DNA from: Leptospira alstonii serovar Sichuan str. 79601
GTDB lineage: Bacteria > Spirochaetota > Leptospiria > Leptospirales > Leptospiraceae
Length of the DNA stretch: 22,944 nucleotides
Direction: 5' to 3'
Assembly: GCF_000347175.1 (NCBI RefSeq)
Contig: NZ_ANIK01000005.1
Span: 1-22,944, forward strand
Position numbers and translations under genes: made by a program. This document shows positions 15,689 through 22,944 of the stretch, one piece after another (within the stretch, counting starts at the first letter, position 1; the number at the start of each line of letters is the position of its first letter). The notes below the pieces were generated by a model. It was not told where the DNA came from. It worked only from the letters and a program-made list of their open reading frames with translations, and did not search any database.

Positions 15689-15994
15689 ATGATCGTGATC
15701 GTATCCTCTTATAAAGTTTTGGAAGAAAAAATCGAAGAGTTCAAAACAATCAGTCATGAGATGGCAAAAGAATCTCTTGATACGGAAGAAGGCGTCCTCA
15801 GACTCGACGTGCTTCAAGGAGACGGGGATCCGGGTAGATTCTTATTTATGGAAGTATATAAAAGCGAAGCCGCAAGAAAAAAACATCTCGACACTCCCCA
15901 GTTTCTTTCTTGGCGAAGAGCGGTGCCGGATTGGTTCAGCCAAGGAAGCACATCCATTCAATATCTTCCCGTTCATATCGATCTTCCCGGTTGA
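15689..15994 (+). CDS. ABM-family (antibiotic biosynthesis monooxygenase-type) protein
   Basis: The 101-residue protein from ATG 15689 fits the small dimeric alpha/beta ABM fold (YgiN/LsrG-like): [18 protein letters not shown] at the N-terminus, [11 protein letters not shown] in the middle, [22 protein letters not shown] with the conserved His, and a closing strand. Members act as cofactor-free oxygenases on quinones or as isomerases; the substrate here is unknown. The frame extends upstream to 15518, but that part is antisense to the monooxygenase remnant. The ATG has no clear Shine-Dalgarno, possibly because the upstream DNA was rearranged. An Rrf2 regulator gene follows 299 bp later. Confidence 0.8.
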   Translation: MIVIVSSYKVLEEKIEEFKTISHEMAKESLDTEEGVLRLDVLQGDGDPGRFLFMEVYKSEAARKKHLDTPQFLSWRRAVPDWFSQGSTSIQYLPVHIDLPG

Positions 15995-16230
15995 ACGTAA
16001 GACTTCTACTCTCTACAAAATCAAAAAATATCCGACCAAAAGAAACGACTGCGAAAATCGATATCCGTCTCCGTTACGAGACAAAAGCGGCGGGATACTA
16101 CTTTACGGATATTTAAAGTCTTTTATACTCAAATCGTAAAATCGTTACGACTAAAAAATTCCGAGACGGAATTCGTATAAGATCAAGTCGTACAAAAAAT
16201 TTACGATTCGGATGAATACGTTCTACCCAA

Positions 16231-16272
16231 GTCAAGCTTTAACTTGACAGGGATTCCTCTATTTCGTATTCT
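16231..16272 (+). promoter_or_regulatory. Sigma-70-type promoter with overlapping inverted repeat for the Rrf2 gene
   Basis: TTGACA (16244-16249) is followed after exactly 17 bases by TATTCT (16267-16272), 22 bases before the ATG. A perfect inverted repeat GTCAAG-ctttaa-CTTGAC (16231-16248) overlaps the -35 box. Such a site is well placed for repression, and Rrf2 proteins often regulate their own gene, so autoregulation is inferred. Confidence 0.6.
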
Positions 16273-16293
16273 GTAACTAGAAGCCTTACAGAT

Positions 16294-16713
<420 letters not shown>

Positions 16714-16876
16714 AACGGAACGATCCCGTAAGTCGGTTTAACGTATTTTATTCTAAACCGAAGTAAAATAAGAACGGAAGACGGGTCTTAATCATAGCTA
16801 AATAATAAAGTATCTAATATTTTGCATTGAAGTAATGTTTTGCGATAAAAATTAATGGTTCTCAATTTTATGTAAA

Positions 16877-17428
16877 TTAGTACGACAAATTTTTATTTCT
16901 CAACTTATACCTTCTTTTAAATCGATCCCAATATCGAATCTGCCAGTCCTGAATCTCTTTCTCGACGGAAATTGAATCCATAAATGTGTTCTCCCATTTC
17001 CCGCTATAAGCCGCCGCAATCAAATGTCCTATTTTAAAATCTTTCTTCTCTTCTTTGAAATAACTCGACTGAAAAAGATCGACGTTTACCGAAACCCGCA
17101 TCCATCTAAATATCTTTTTTATCAAAGCAAAACTTAAAATCACGGGAAAACGGATGAACAGAACCAACGCATTTCCGAATGAAATTCCTTCCTCATAAAA
17201 GTATTCCTTAAAATTCCAAGACGACCAATCGATCCGAACGTATTTATCGATATCCTCCCATAAATCATCCACGTCGTCCCCGTCCAGCCCCAAATCCCGA
17301 TTTAAGGAAGTTGTCATCGTAAGTTTATCAAGATCAACCCCTCTGTTTCTAACAACACATATCAAAATTTTTTTAACTAGTTTGACGGCTCTTGCGCGTT
17401 CCGGATCGTTTGAACTCGTTGTTATCAT
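16877..17428 (-). CDS. DUF1493 family protein (acyl-carrier-like, lacking the Ser site)
   Basis: The 183-residue protein matches DUF1493. The N-terminal part has TSLNRDLGLDGDDVDDLWEDI, shaped like the helix-2 region of acyl carrier proteins, but with GDD where ACPs have the phosphopantetheine-bearing DSL serine. This is followed by FKEYFYEEG, a hydrophobic stretch (about 84-105) and IGHLIAAAYSGKW, the usual end of the family domain. A ~28-residue Lys/Arg/Trp-rich tail follows. Function is unknown and no phosphopantetheine attachment is expected. It stands alone with gaps of over 160 bp on either side. Confidence 0.8.
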   Translation of the reverse strand: MITTSSNDPERARAVKLVKKILICVVRNRGVDLDKLTMTTSLNRDLGLDGDDVDDLWEDIDKYVRIDWSSWNFKEYFYEEGISFGNALVLFIRFPVILSFALIKKIFRWMRVSVNVDLFQSSYFKEEKKDFKIGHLIAAAYSGKWENTFMDSISVEKEIQDWQIRYWDRFKRRYKLRNKNLSY

Positions 17429-17632
17429 AGAAAAATCCTCATTTTCTTGGAATATTAGTTATTCATGATATAATAGCCATGAATTTCAAAACGAATTCCC
17501 GTTTTAAAGTTAGAATTCCGGACGCTGTTTTATGCGGTTCTGAATAAAGATTTATAAAACGATTGGAAACGATCCATTACAAAACGAATCTTTGTCAAGG
17601 GGTATTCCTCTTTTCAAAATATTCAAATATCC

Positions 17633-18010
17633 TTATGACTTCTTATTCTTTTTTTCCTTATTTTCTTTTACCCGGTACTTAACGATTTTTGCAATCAATT
17701 TGAAGGGCAAAGGTTGATCGATCGGAAACTGTACGGCGCCTTTCGAGGTTTTATATTTCGTCAACTCGGATTGAAACGCTCGGATCCCGCTCGAAGTCGG
17801 ATAAAATCCGATATGTTTTTTGTACGCGGCGAAGTACACCAAGTTACCGTAAAACGCAAACGCAGGCATTTGATAACTGATCTTTTCCTCCGCTTTAGGC
17901 GCCGCGTCTCGGATAACGGAACGTAATTCTTCCAAAATTTTCCGCGTATCTTCGGGAAAACGATTTATATAGTTGTCTATATTCTTAAAATCTAATTTTT
18001 TCGATTGCAT
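17633..18010 (-). CDS. DUF1801 (YdhG-like) protein
   Basis: The 125-residue protein fits DUF1801: [61 protein letters not shown], then [26 protein letters not shown]. The fold resembles frataxin/YdhG proteins; a role in iron handling was proposed for one Bacillus member, but most are uncharacterised. The C-terminus is a Lys-rich tail. It is a cytoplasmic, single-gene unit. Confidence 0.85.
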   Translation of the reverse strand: MQSKKLDFKNIDNYINRFPEDTRKILEELRSVIRDAAPKAEEKISYQMPAFAFYGNLVYFAAYKKHIGFYPTSSGIRAFQSELTKYKTSKGAVQFPIDQPLPFKLIAKIVKYRVKENKEKKNKKS

Positions 18011-18065
18011 AGTTCGAACCCTTTGAAATCGAATCCCTAAAAAAATCCGAGATTCGATTTCAAAA

Positions 18066-18166
18066 CATTAGAGTTGTTGAAAAATTAATTCTCCATTTGT
18101 TTCTGTTTCGTTGAAATGGGCGATGGAAGCAGTTTTGTTAATTGCGACTATTGAATTTTTCAACAA
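18066..18166. repeat. Small inverted-repeat element (MITE-like)
   Basis: The ends TTGTTGAAAAATT (18074-18086) and AATTTTTCAACAA (18154-18166) are perfect 13-bp inverted repeats around 67 bp of noncoding DNA. The left end plus 8 flanking bases recurs at 15290-15319. It sits between the DUF1801 and DUF445 genes. It could be a MITE, the residue of an insertion sequence, or a hairpin-forming RNA. Confidence 0.6.
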
Positions 18167-18227
18167 TTCTATTTTTAACCGAAAAGGTTCAAAACAAGAA
18201 AAATACTTCGACATTGGTCCGTGTGAA

Positions 18228-19373
18228 TTATAAAAGGAATTTTACAAACCCGGTAACACATCCTAAAAAGAATCCCAAAATACTTCCGTTGATCCGAATC
18301 GTTTCCAAAACATTCCGTGTTTTCCATTCCAAATTCTTTCTAAGATCCTTAGGATCCAGGCTTTGAAGTCGGATCGTGATTTGCCTTCCGATATAACCGG
18401 AAACGCTCTCGTCTATGCGTTTTTCAATGAACTCCAAAACGGAACGAAGAGGAGCGTATTCCTGCAAGGTATCGATCTCACCGATTTCCTTAAGATGTGA
18501 TTGAACCAGAGTTCCCAAAAGCCGACTCGCCTGATCTTTTAAAAATCCCATCAAGGATCGCACCGCCTTTTCCCTCTGTTCCAAATGTAATTCGTTCCAG
18601 GATGAAATGTACGTTTCCGTGGAAGCGGCCATAAGATTGACCAGTTTCTCGATGGTCTTTTCGTCCCTGGATTCGATTACCAAACCCTGTTTGACGTGAT
18701 TTCCGTATTCTTTCAATTTTTTAGGGAAGTCGACGACTAAGTTTAAAACGACCTGAGCCACTAAATTCATTTTTCCTAATATTTCCTGAAGAAGGGACTT
18801 GAATTCCTCCGTATCGGCGACCTTGATCATCGATTCTCCGATCAAAAGTTTGATCGTGTCCATAATCTCTTTTTGTCGATTTAATTCTTTTAATAATGCG
18901 ACATCGGTTCCGGAAAACTGATAGTGAACGACGTATTGAACGATGTCCTCTTCCACCTTGGAAAAAAGTCGATTCAGAACTTCGTTCGTTTTTTCTTCGT
19001 TTCCGAAAGTTTCCACTAAAACCTCGTGAACCTCGTCCCGAGTCGACGGGTCTTCCAAAACCTTTCTGATTCTGGAACGAATGACCTCGTGATGCAAAAG
19101 ATCGCTTGAGACCCAGTTTCCGATCTCGGAAGAAAGTTTGGATCCGTCTTCCTCGATCGCTTTGTAGGTTTTCCATACGGCAAACCAATCGCAAAGTCCC
19201 CCGATCAAACCTCCTTCCAATGCGGAAAGAATGATTTTTACGACAGGGGATTCCGGATTTCCGAAGAACAAAATGGAAAGTATCGCGATCGAAAATCCGA
19301 TCAGAAGCAAATTGGAAAAAAGTTGTCTTTTTCCGAAAGGGGTTTTTCGAGAATCGGGTAAGAAGAACGTCAA
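18228..19373 (-). CDS. DUF445 family membrane protein
   Basis: The 381-residue protein has a first membrane segment at about 20-42, directly followed by the family signature [20 protein letters not shown] (DUF445 usually shows GALTDWFAV), a long helical, charged middle part, and a second membrane segment at the C-terminus ([19 protein letters not shown]). DUF445 proteins (YheB/YjiN-like) are inner-membrane proteins of unknown function. The start is TTG at 19373 in a TTGA overlap with the stop of the upstream 780-residue membrane protein gene, so the two are probably coupled. Confidence 0.85.
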   Translation of the reverse strand: MTFFLPDSRKTPFGKRQLFSNLLLIGFSIAILSILFFGNPESPVVKIILSALEGGLIGGLCDWFAVWKTYKAIEEDGSKLSSEIGNWVSSDLLHHEVIRSRIRKVLEDPSTRDEVHEVLVETFGNEEKTNEVLNRLFSKVEEDIVQYVVHYQFSGTDVALLKELNRQKEIMDTIKLLIGESMIKVADTEEFKSLLQEILGKMNLVAQVVLNLVVDFPKKLKEYGNHVKQGLVIESRDEKTIEKLVNLMAASTETYISSWNELHLEQREKAVRSLMGFLKDQASRLLGTLVQSHLKEIGEIDTLQEYAPLRSVLEFIEKRIDESVSGYIGRQITIRLQSLDPKDLRKNLEWKTRNVLETIRINGSILGFFLGCVTGFVKFLL

Positions 19374-21712
19374 TTGGATATTTTCCTGCGTGTCAGAAAC
19401 GCTGCTCCAAAAAAGGAAAGCGGGAGCAGAAGTTGTACGAGAGTAATCAAATACGTGCGAATATCATAAAATACGAATTGATTCTTTCTTTCCTTAGAAC
19501 AGAAATAGAACTGCCCTTCCGAAGTTCGATATACGTTCTCTCCGGATATAAGTTTCCAGAGAGGAAAAAAACCGGAACGAAGTAGTATCGGAAAACAAAC
19601 GTCCGGCTTTTTCTCTTTCGATAGTTCCCATTGGATTTCGGAGTCGTTCCAAGAAAGCGGTTCAATCTCAGGGAAGAAAGGAGTCGATTCCTTCTTTTCC
19701 CTTTTTATCGTAGGCTTTCTTTCGGCTTCCCTTTCCGCTTCTTCTTCGGCCCTTTTTTGAAAGTAAGAATGAAGTTGTGAAACCTCATAAACTCCCGAAA
19801 AGTCTGCCTTGTTCGATTCGAATTCTTCCTTAAAAACAGGAACCCAGGAAACGTTCCATTGAAACTTTAAATCCAGAATCGACTCCGGTAAATTTTCCAA
19901 TCCAAATCCGGATTTTTTTCGAAAAGAACTTTCATCGATAAGAAGAGCGATCGGTTTCCGAGTAAGTAATTCCATAAAAGGTCGAGAGGAATTTAATTTC
20001 CAAAAAGTCCATTCTCCCTTTTTATCGATTTGCGAAAACGATTTTGGCGACGCAGCCACGATTCGATTGAGCGCGTCGGACTTAAGTAAAACGTACGAAA
20101 CTCCCCTTTCGGAAAGTAGATTCAAAAATAATTCGGAAAGTTTTTCCTTTTCCCTGACAACGGGAGGATTTACATTTTTTTGCCCGACTTGTTTCGGTCC
20201 TTGTACAGGAAACAACCGGAGGATCTCTTCTGCGGAAGCCGGAAACGAATTTTCAAAACGATTCGTCAAAGTGATGTTTCGTCTAACGGCTTGACGGATC
20301 AATACGGAGGCCCAACGGGAATCCCCGGAACCGCCTTCTCCGGCGACATCTTCCGACGCAATCAAGGAGCCGTACGAAGTTTTTTCAAATACGCGAATCC
20401 ATATTTCCTTTTGTTTCCATACGGAAGAGGGATTTCCGGAAAGACTTTCGATCCCTGTGGACGGTCCAGGAATCGTGACGATAAATCTATACAACCCTAA
20501 GACGAATAAAATCAAACCGGCCCAGAGTTTCCATTTTCCGGGCGGTAGATTTTTCAAAAAGAATCTCGCGGTTACAAGCGCGGAGAATGTCAAAAAAACG
20601 AGGGAAACGTTGAGAGCCGTGTACCATTGAACGTGCAGCCACGGAAGTATCAAAGACAAAGAGGAATCCGTCGCCATCCAATAAAAAAACAGGGTCCCGA
20701 AAATCAAAAATCTGGAAATCGGCGGCAGTAATTTTCTGATAAAAAGCAACCGAATTCCGATCACAAAAAGAATCGGAAACAATAGATGAATCCAGTATTG
20801 ATCGATTAGAATTTGCTTAAGTACGTCCAAAAACTTTTCCGGTCTTGAAACCGAGTTTGAAAATTCTTCCCCTAAAAGGGATAAAAGTCCGTTGATCGGA
20901 AAGGAGACCGGCGGATTTTGTTGATACGGAACATATACAAAATGATTCCATAATATAGGTGAAGCGCACAAAAACGGAAGTAAGAAGATCGACAAGATCT
21001 CGAGGATCGCAAACTCGTCTTTGTAAAAAAGAAAGTAGATTGAAAGAGCGATCACATAAAACAGGGAAGTTTCGTAGTGTGTGTAAAACACGAGAGTTCC
21101 CGTGATCAGATTCTTAGAAAAAGAGGAAACCTTTCCCGTATAACGAAACTTCTCCAGATAATAAATCGCCAGAAGTGCAAACGCAAGTCCCACCGAGGAA
21201 GAAATGGAATTTTGAAAAATACCCACGATTCCCGCGCCTACCAAACGGTCTCCGGGATATAAAAAATAAAACATAAGTCCGGTCATCGTAAGTAAGGCAT
21301 TACCCGGACTGAGACCTGTTTCCGTGAGAAACAAAAATCCTAATTTTAAAAACGCGTACGAAAATAAAAACAACGCAAGTAAAATTCCCAAATTGAAGGC
21401 CGTGCCGAAAGGAAGAAAAAATAAAATAAACGTGTGAATAAAGGAAACGAGGAAAAAGAAAAAGGGAGCTTGAAAGTAAAACGTGGGACTTCCGCCTTGC
21501 AAAGAACGATCGTATCCCGAAGAAAGAAAATTCTTAAATAGAATTTGATAGTCTTGAGCAATGAGATACTGATTTTGCAACGATACGGAATCGGGAACTC
21601 GATCCGTAAATAAAAACCGAAATTGTATGGATAAAAATAAAAAGACCAAAAAAAATACGAGAGGTTTTCTCGCAGCGTGAGGAATTTTCCATTTCCCCTG
21701 GATGATTTGCAT
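19370..21712 (-). CDS. Large polytopic membrane protein, GT-C / PTPS-related type
   Basis: The 780-residue protein begins with a membrane segment (about 18-34) and then an Asp-containing periplasmic loop with [20 protein letters not shown]. This resembles the loop of the '6-pyruvoyl-tetrahydropterin synthase-related' membrane family and other GT-C-like glycosyltransferases, where a G-x-P-x-F-x-FxxP stretch follows an acidic residue. About ten more hydrophobic segments run to ~420, then a soluble domain of ~300 residues with a Glu/Arg-rich stretch ([20 protein letters not shown]), then a last membrane segment near 755-775 and a short RRK tail. Transfer of a sugar or other group from a polyprenyl carrier at the inner-membrane surface is possible but unproven. 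It overlaps the DUF445 gene by four bases. Confidence 0.7.
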   Translation of the reverse strand: MQIIQGKWKIPHAARKPLVFFLVFLFLSIQFRFLFTDRVPDSVSLQNQYLIAQDYQILFKNFLSSGYDRSLQGGSPTFYFQAPFFFFLVSFIHTFILFFLPFGTAFNLGILLALFLFSYAFLKLGFLFLTETGLSPGNALLTMTGLMFYFLYPGDRLVGAGIVGIFQNSISSSVGLAFALLAIYYLEKFRYTGKVSSFSKNLITGTLVFYTHYETSLFYVIALSIYFLFYKDEFAILEILSIFLLPFLCASPILWNHFVYVPYQQNPPVSFPINGLLSLLGEEFSNSVSRPEKFLDVLKQILIDQYWIHLLFPILFVIGIRLLFIRKLLPPISRFLIFGTLFFYWMATDSSLSLILPWLHVQWYTALNVSLVFLTFSALVTARFFLKNLPPGKWKLWAGLILFVLGLYRFIVTIPGPSTGIESLSGNPSSVWKQKEIWIRVFEKTSYGSLIASEDVAGEGGSGDSRWASVLIRQAVRRNITLTNRFENSFPASAEEILRLFPVQGPKQVGQKNVNPPVVREKEKLSELFLNLLSERGVSYVLLKSDALNRIVAASPKSFSQIDKKGEWTFWKLNSSRPFMELLTRKPIALLIDESSFRKKSGFGLENLPESILDLKFQWNVSWVPVFKEEFESNKADFSGVYEVSQLHSYFQKRAEEEAEREAERKPTIKREKKESTPFFPEIEPLSWNDSEIQWELSKEKKPDVCFPILLRSGFFPLWKLISGENVYRTSEGQFYFCSKERKNQFVFYDIRTYLITLVQLLLPLSFFGAAFLTRRKISN

Positions 21713-21804
21713 GGGATGATTCTTACGAGACCCGATTTCCTGACAAGCAAAACGGATATTCGGAATTCCCTTTCCATTTCATTCCGAGAGAACGAGTTAC
21801 GGGA

Positions 21805-21939
21805 TCATTCTTCCTTCGCGTTTTCCTGTACGTATTTTTCAAAATCGACTTTGGACATCCTATCGGCATAAAGAGGATAAAAAGCGTCGATCAATTCCTC
21901 TAAGGTGGGGAATTTTGCCCCGTCCATTTTATAGGCCAT
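21805..21939 (-). CDS. Small 44-residue acidic protein
   Basis: The frame is open from 22038, but the ATG at 21939 has an ideal Shine-Dalgarno (AAAGGAG, ending seven bases before the ATG), so the product is probably MAYKMDGAKFPTLEELIDAF plus 24 more residues, ending KYVQENAKEE. It is acidic and looks helical, with a regular pattern of hydrophobic residues and no signal peptide or membrane segment. I recognise no family. The strong ribosome site and non-random sequence support a real gene. It is 92 bp upstream of the large membrane protein gene on the same strand and may be co-transcribed. Confidence 0.65.
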   Translation of the reverse strand: MAYKMDGAKFPTLEELIDAFYPLYADRMSKVDFEKYVQENAKEE

Positions 21940-21969
21940 ATCGAACTCCTTTTTTGATAAGGTTAAATT

Positions 21970-22124
21970 AAGTTTTTGGACGCGCCGTAAATCGAAAAAT
22001 CGTATTGAATGTAAAATCAATCTTTCGACTCCGAACAAAGTCGTATCTTCCCTTTTTAAATCGGGTCAGTTGAAACGATTCGACGAGCCGAATCGTTTTT
22101 TATTTACAACGCGTCCAAAAACTT
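21970..22124. repeat. 155-bp element with 23-bp inverted ends
   Basis: Bases 21970-21992 (beginning AAGTTTTTGGACGCG) and the reverse complement of 22102-22124 agree at 21 of 23 positions; the two differences are adjacent. The interior carries a 10-bp stem hairpin (22073-22098). No coding frame fits inside. The layout suits a MITE or a structured noncoding RNA. Confidence 0.6.
22073..22101 (+). terminator. Rho-independent terminator-like hairpin, plus strand, no gene upstream
   Basis: AAACGATTCG (22073-22082) pairs with CGAATCGTTT (22089-22098) around a 6-base loop, and a run of T follows to 22101. On the minus strand no T-run follows, so it would stop plus-strand transcripts only. There is no plus-strand gene within several kilobases upstream. 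Confidence 0.6.
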
Positions 22125-22390
22125 GCGGAAGCGCGATCCATACATTTAATTTTTTTGTTCAAACCGCGTTCCATTCAAAAATCCCTGCATCAAATCAAAA
22201 ATCGATTTGGAGATCCTCCTTTAAAAAAGGATCCAACGTTCTCTTATATTCGATCGAAGGCGCCTTTTTCGTTTTCGATCCGTTAGAACATCCCTCGCAA
22301 GTTATATTAAGGTTTTATTATGTTTTAAATTCGTATTCGGGTTCGGGCCGAAAAAATACATTCCCGGATTGTCGCGAAAATTTGCCGTAA

Positions 22391-22427
22391 GAACCCGTCT
22401 CAAAACCTTAGAGATGCGGGAACTCCC
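22391..22427 (-). repeat. Dispersed repeat unit, second copy
   Basis: The minus strand reads GGGAGTTCCCGCAT, a short spacer, then GGTTTTGAGACGGGTTC, closely matching 1135-1170 on the plus strand with a 1-base gap and few mismatches. It lies about 75 bp after the DUF1564 stop. Confidence 0.55.
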
Positions 22428-22500
22428 CTGTTTTTCTTTTCGGGTTTTGGACAAATTTTATGGTAGATACCTGCGATTTGGAAACCGGATTTCTGATTTT

Positions 22501-22944
22501 TTAGGACGGAAACCAGTCTCTGTAATCCAATGCGTGAAAATACGCAGCGGGTTGGCAGCGTAGTTTTCGTGTTACCAGGTTGTTTATTAGGTCGAGTTGG
22601 AGTATATAACTGTAATACCTGTGAAATGTGGGAACTCCCTCATTCATCGTGTAAAGAATAGAATCCCCGACTTCGAGGTCCTCCAACCACAGGAGATAAT
22701 TGAAAAGATAACAGCGAGACACGCCATGAGCCTGTGCGAGCGTTCCAAAGAGGGTCCAACTTCCGGTGTTAACTCTAACGTTCACTCGTTTCATCTTCAA
22801 TTTTCCGGGACTGGTCTGATACAAGGTTCTGCCCGCTTTTTTTCCCAGACGTTTTGTGGCCGAAAGATATTTTCCATATGTTCTCAAAAGTTCCGGAATT
22901 CTCCTGGGAAGTAATTTCACATCTTTCTCGGAGAAACGAATCCA
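22501..22944 (-). CDS. DUF1564 family protein, Leptospira-type (5' end outside window)
   Basis: The frame is open to the window edge, so the N-terminus is cut off; 147 residues are visible. They match DUF1564: [18 protein letters not shown], then [50 protein letters not shown]. This family is found almost only in Leptospira, often in many copies per genome; function is unknown. The [14 protein letters not shown]...[12 protein letters not shown] pattern recalls a ribbon-helix-helix DNA-binding unit (short strand then two helices), but this is inference. A GTG at 22920 could be called as start, but homology continues upstream of it ([12 protein letters not shown]). A segment coding NEGVPTF shares 16 bases with the dispersed repeat at 1135-1150. 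Confidence 0.85.
   Translation of the reverse strand, partial: WIRFSEKDVKLLPRRIPELLRTYGKYLSATKRLGKKAGRTLYQTSPGKLKMKRVNVRVNTGSWTLFGTLAQAHGVSRCYLFNYLLWLEDLEVGDSILYTMNEGVPTFHRYYSYILQLDLINNLVTRKLRCQPAAYFHALDYRDWFPS

Larger units (their letters stand above)
21940..22500. other. Gene-free, repeat-rich gap before the DUF1564 gene
   Basis: About 560 bases. An open frame at 22070-22390 (plus) has no recognisable content. The gap holds a 155-bp inverted-repeat element (21970-22124) with a terminator-like hairpin inside, and a copy of the dispersed GGGAGTTCCC repeat (22391-22427, minus). Confidence 0.55.

Noticed and set aside
16734..16760. CGGTTTA/TAAACCG stem after the Rrf2 gene as a terminator
   Set aside because: Seven pairs around a 13-base loop and no T-run after it; too weak to call.
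22070..22390. Plus-strand open frame of 106 codons
   Set aside because: Starts inside the terminator-like hairpin, has no ribosome site or recognisable domain, and crosses repeat DNA.

Overview
The window reads as chromosomal DNA of a Leptospira species. The main pointers are a DUF1564 gene (a family found almost only in Leptospira), many short lipoproteins with spirochaete-type lipoboxes, an exported DUF1566 lipoprotein, an IS110-family transposase end, and dispersed palindromic repeats in the gaps. By eye the coding DNA is richer in G+C than L. interrogans would be, so a higher-GC member of the genus is more likely; the species cannot be fixed from the window. No rRNA, tRNA or CRISPR array is visible.

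Layout. 1-385 is the 3' end of an IS110-family transposase, followed by about 780 bp without a gene but with inverted repeats. 1170-4470 (minus) holds a DUF1566 lipoprotein, an Omp85-type outer-membrane barrel and an M23 peptidase lipoprotein. 4646-8665 (minus) looks like one transcription unit: an exported protein of unknown function, a PlsC-type acyltransferase, biotin carboxylase and a biotin-carrier protein, the last three joined by 4-nt stop/start overlaps. 8810-12933 (plus) is a second unit: DUF2225 zinc protein, TruA, an outer-membrane protein, a large lipoprotein and a small lipoprotein. 12988-14484 (minus) carries a Cys-rich lipoprotein and an amidohydrolase. 14734-18010 is a mosaic of small genes (DUF1145, a nitronate monooxygenase remnant, an ABM monooxygenase, an Rrf2 regulator, DUF1493, DUF1801) separated by repeats. 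18228-21712 (minus) is a polytopic GT-C-like membrane protein overlapping a DUF445 membrane protein. A 44-residue protein gene, a repeat-rich gap and a 5'-truncated DUF1564 gene close the window.

How the genes fit together. The window is dominated by envelope functions: outer-membrane barrels, five lipoproteins, a cell-wall peptidase, a phospholipid acyltransferase, acyl-CoA carboxylase subunits and a large membrane transferase. Gene order within units suggests translational coupling at several 4-nt overlaps.

Most unusual points. (1) TruA has no ATG, GTG or TTG start; the only position that fits the family is an ATA inside an ATAA overlap with the DUF2225 stop, behind a strong Shine-Dalgarno. 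(2) Two copies of a two-hairpin repeat keep base pairing although the stem sequences differ. (3) A 214-bp inverted-repeat structure directly follows the IS110 transposase, where IS1111-type elements keep their guide RNA. (4) A 155-bp inverted-repeat element contains a terminator-like hairpin with no gene to terminate.
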